This document shows positions 4,800-6,178 of a stretch of 6,178 nucleotides of DNA, in pieces (positions within the stretch are counted from its first letter, which is position 1; every line of letters begins with the position of its first letter). Below the pieces are notes generated by a model that was given only the letters and a program-made list of their open reading frames with translations, did not search any database and was not told where the DNA came from. Source of the stretch: Clostridia bacterium (GTDB lineage Bacteria > Bacillota > DSM-521 > Neomoorellales > Neomoorellaceae). Both the position numbers and the translations under genes were made by a program. The stretch spans positions 1 through 6,178 of the forward strand of contig JAAYGJ010000038.1 of NCBI GenBank assembly GCA_012727745.1. The letters run 5' to 3'.

Positions 4800-5432
4800 T
4801 TATTTTACGGTTATTTTTTCCTGTAGTTCAGAAAAGCGCTTGGCCCCTATCCCCGGAACGTTCTGTAAATCTTCAATAGTCCGGAAAGGCCCTTTTTGCT
4901 GGCGGTAATCAAGGATACGCTGTGCTAAAACCGGCCCAATACCCGGCAATGTCTCTAATTCCGTTAAAGTAGCTGTATTGATATTTAACTTAGCGCCAGC
5001 CTGATTGCTGGCATTTGAATTATATGACGGGGTTGCATTTCCTGTGGAGGAAGATATTTCACCCTGGCGGGGTACGATAATTTGCTGCTCATCCTGTAGG
5101 ATGGCTGCCAAATTTAAGGCATTGGGTTCTGCATCCGGCAACAAACCCGCAAGATTAATTGCCTCAATTACTCGGGAACCGAAGGGAAGTGTATAAACGC
5201 CCGGCGATTCTACAGCACCTGCAACATGGACCTGAATAGTAGTTTCAGTACTGGCAACTGCTGTCTGGTTAGCTATCTCCTCTTCACTATCTGAGCCATT
5301 TTCTATCACCCGGGGGAGGCTGGAGCTTAATTGCCGGCTCTGCCAACTACCATAGCGCGCACCTAGCCCAAAAAGGAGTGCAGCCAGCACCAGCGCCACC
5401 AGCCAGCGCACCCGGTTATCCCATTCCCACAT
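4800..5432 (-). CDS. comEA: ComEA-type competence DNA receptor (210 aa)
   Basis: This is a membrane-anchored DNA-binding protein of the natural transformation machinery, which holds double-stranded DNA outside the membrane for uptake through ComEC. One N-terminal membrane helix spans about residues 9-25, followed by a polar linker. A SLBB/beta-grasp domain covers 67-124 (VHVAGAVESPGVYTLPFGSR). After a Ser/Asn-rich linker (126-147) comes a double helix-hairpin-helix DNA-binding domain, 149-208 (LNINTATLTELETLPGIGP, then VPGIGAKRF). This order and length match Firmicute ComEA. I chose the ATG at 5432 because AGGGGT (5441-5446) sits 8 nt away. The ATG at 5438, two codons upstream, leaves only 2 nt. 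The usual partners comEB/comEC do not follow: the next gene is uppP. Whether comEC lies elsewhere cannot be seen here. Confidence 0.93.
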   Translation of the reverse strand: MWEWDNRVRWLVALVLAALLFGLGARYGSWQSRQLSSSLPRVIENGSDSEEEIANQTAVASTETTIQVHVAGAVESPGVYTLPFGSRVIEAINLAGLLPDAEPNALNLAAILQDEQQIIVPRQGEISSSTGNATPSYNSNASNQAGAKLNINTATLTELETLPGIGPVLAQRILDYRQQKGPFRTIEDLQNVPGIGAKRFSELQEKITVK

Positions 5433-5477
5433 GGCCATTCACCCCTAGGTATGGCTCGATCTATCTGCCCAAATACT

Positions 5478-5493
5478 AACCTTTTAAAAGGTT
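5478..5493. repeat. Perfect 16-bp palindrome in the comEA leader
   Basis: AACCTTTTAAAAGGTT equals its own reverse complement over 16 bp. It lies 45 bp upstream of the comEA start and is flanked by an AATACT (5472-5477) / AGTATT (5515-5520) inverted pair, with a second palindrome CGCTAGCG (5505-5512... region) between. It could bind a dimeric regulator. As a hairpin it has no room for a loop and no T tail, so it is not a normal terminator. Confidence 0.5.
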
Positions 5494-5517
5494 GTCGTGC
5501 TGAACGCTAGCGATAGT

Positions 5518-5544
5518 ATTATAGTTTAATTATAATTATAGCAA
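5518..5544 (-). promoter_or_regulatory. Possible comEA promoter region
   Basis: On the minus strand a perfect TATAAT (5518-5523) lies in an AT-rich tract, with TTGCTA (5539-5544) as the best -35-like hexamer but only 15 nt apart. This gives a leader of about 80 nt including the 16-bp palindrome. Several overlapping TATAAT-like words occur, so the exact -10 is uncertain. Confidence 0.28.
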
Positions 5545-5548
5545 TAAT

Positions 5549-5619
5549 GTGGTGGCAGCTAGTTCCCTCCGACAAGCCTACCCTCTGCCCCCACGCCGCT
5601 CTCTAAGCGGTGCAAACAG
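5549..5619 (-). other. Foldable intergenic sequence with two mutually exclusive hairpins
   Basis: Just downstream of the flavin reductase stop, the minus-strand RNA can fold as hairpin 1 (5585-5619), with core CCGCT/AGCGG and an outer stem rich in G-U pairs, ending CTG/CAG. Alternatively it can fold as hairpin 2, pairing GTGGGGGCAG (5585-5594) with CTGCCACCAC (5549-5558) at 9 of 10 positions around a 26-nt loop. Both use 5585-5594, so they exclude each other. A T-run typical of terminators is missing after either. It could be the 3' end of the upstream transcript, a leader element, or chance. I do not recognise a known RNA family. Confidence 0.3.
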
Positions 5620-5635
5620 TGTTCAGGCAGATAAA

Positions 5636-6178
5636 TTATTTTTTCTTTCTCCCAATCGTATAGGCTTCGCCAAGATATGAGCCGCAAGCAAAATACAAAC
5701 CACTGCCCGGTGTATAAAGGATCGGTCGGATTTTATTAAGTTCGGGGTAACCTTTTTCGCCAAGGGCATTCTCGTCAACTTTTACATCCACAATTTCGCC
5801 AATAAATTGGGTGTGCTGGCCTATTTCATGGTGCTTAAGTAACCGGCACTCGATAACAAGGGGAAATTCTTTTATATACGGCGCATCAACCAGTTCACTC
5901 TGCACGGCTGTAAGCCCGGTAGCAGAGAACTTATCTTCATTTTTTCCGGAAACGATTCCACAATAATCGACCTCTTTAATATACTCTTCTGAAGGAAGAT
6001 TAACTGTAAAAGCTTTTCGCGCCAGTATATTGCCATAGCTGTGTCTGGCTTTAGTAAAGGAAACAGCTACAGCAGGCGGGTTGGAGCAGCACACGCCCAC
6101 CCAGGCGGCAGTTGCCGCATTAGCTTTGCCAGCTTGATCATAGGTGCCAATAACCCAAACCGGGGTAGGGCAAACCAA
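5636..6178 (-). CDS. Flavin reductase-like / flavoredoxin-type FMN-binding protein, 5' end missing
   Basis: The visible 180 codons match the flavin reductase-like FMN-binding split-barrel family, small redox proteins that bind FMN and, in anaerobes, often act as flavoredoxins or NAD(P)H:flavin oxidoreductases. Family features are the opening PTPVWVIGTYD followed by KANAATAAWVGVCCSNPP, then VSFTKARHSYGNI and FTVNLPSEE, and a C-terminal block from PILYTPGSGLYFACGSYLG to a basic end (GRKKK). The frame is open to the window edge and the edge codon is TTG, a leucine inside the family pattern (GP..L.CPTPV), so the true start lies perhaps 10-20 codons to the right. Two adjacent cysteines (VCCS) sit near the flavin-binding strand. 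No clear terminator with a T tail follows. The electron donor and substrate cannot be assigned. Confidence 0.85.
   Translation of the reverse strand: MVCPTPVWVIGTYDQAGKANAATAAWVGVCCSNPPAVAVSFTKARHSYGNILARKAFTVNLPSEEYIKEVDYCGIVSGKNEDKFSATGLTAVQSELVDAPYIKEFPLVIECRLLKHHEIGQHTQFIGEIVDVKVDENALGEKGYPELNKIRPILYTPGSGLYFACGSYLGEAYTIGRKKK

Noticed and set aside
5546..5594. tRNA- or SRP-RNA-like sequence: a stem ending in CTGCC-ACCA on the minus strand and a GTCGGAGGGAACTAGC stretch
   Set aside because: The span is too short for a tRNA and lacks D, anticodon and T arms. The resemblance to the SRP domain IV motif is only partial and the symmetric loop is absent.
1..6178. Mobile elements, CRISPR arrays, toxin-antitoxin pairs or phage genes
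   Set aside because: No repeat arrays, transposase motifs, terminal inverted repeats or matching small gene pairs were seen. All large frames belong to ordinary chromosomal families.

Overview
The window looks like bacterial chromosome of moderate GC content. It most likely comes from an anaerobic Firmicute (Clostridia or Negativicutes). The grounds are a MntR/DtxR-type regulator, an UppP and a Gram-positive style ComEA, strong AGGAGG-type ribosome binding sites, a textbook sigma-A promoter, and a flavoredoxin-like flavin reductase and DUF5320 protein of kinds common in anaerobes. No species can be named from the sequence alone. I see no transposase, phage gene, CRISPR array, tRNA or rRNA.

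Layout, left to right. (1) At 1-68 (-) are the first 22 codons of a class V aminotransferase/cysteine desulfurase that runs off the left edge. (2) At 268-594 (-) is a small Gly/Arg/aromatic-rich DUF5320-type protein with its own hairpin terminator and a perfect-consensus promoter. (3) At 753-1229 (+), divergent from it, is a MntR-like metalloregulator. (4) Convergent with mntR, and only 18 bp away, lies a ferrous iron uptake operon read leftwards: feoA (3680-3450), the GTPase part of FeoB (3433-2642) and the membrane part of FeoB (2645-1248). (5) After a strong terminator come uppP (4725-3940), with its own promoter, and comEA (5432-4800), both leftward. (6) At 5636-6178 (-) is a flavin-reductase-like protein whose 5' end lies off the right edge. 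The 5433-5635 gap between comEA and this gene holds palindromes and foldable sequence but no gene.

The regulator and the feo operon probably form one metal-homeostasis unit. The regulator keeps five of the six MntR metal ligands but has Asp where MntR has His77. Upstream of feoA is a TTAGG...CTAA site resembling DtxR/IdeR operators. FeoA and the two FeoB pieces would together make one Fe(II) permease in the inner membrane.

The most notable observation is the junction of the two feoB ORFs. It has an ATGA overlap, an A7 run forming the heptamer A_AAA_AAA in the reading frame, a 5-nt spacer and a bulged stem-loop. A -1 shift at the A7 would join the ORFs with no intervening stop into one FeoB of about 728 residues. 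Translational coupling of a truly split FeoB, programmed -1 frameshifting, and a homopolymer error in the assembly are all open, and each can be tested.
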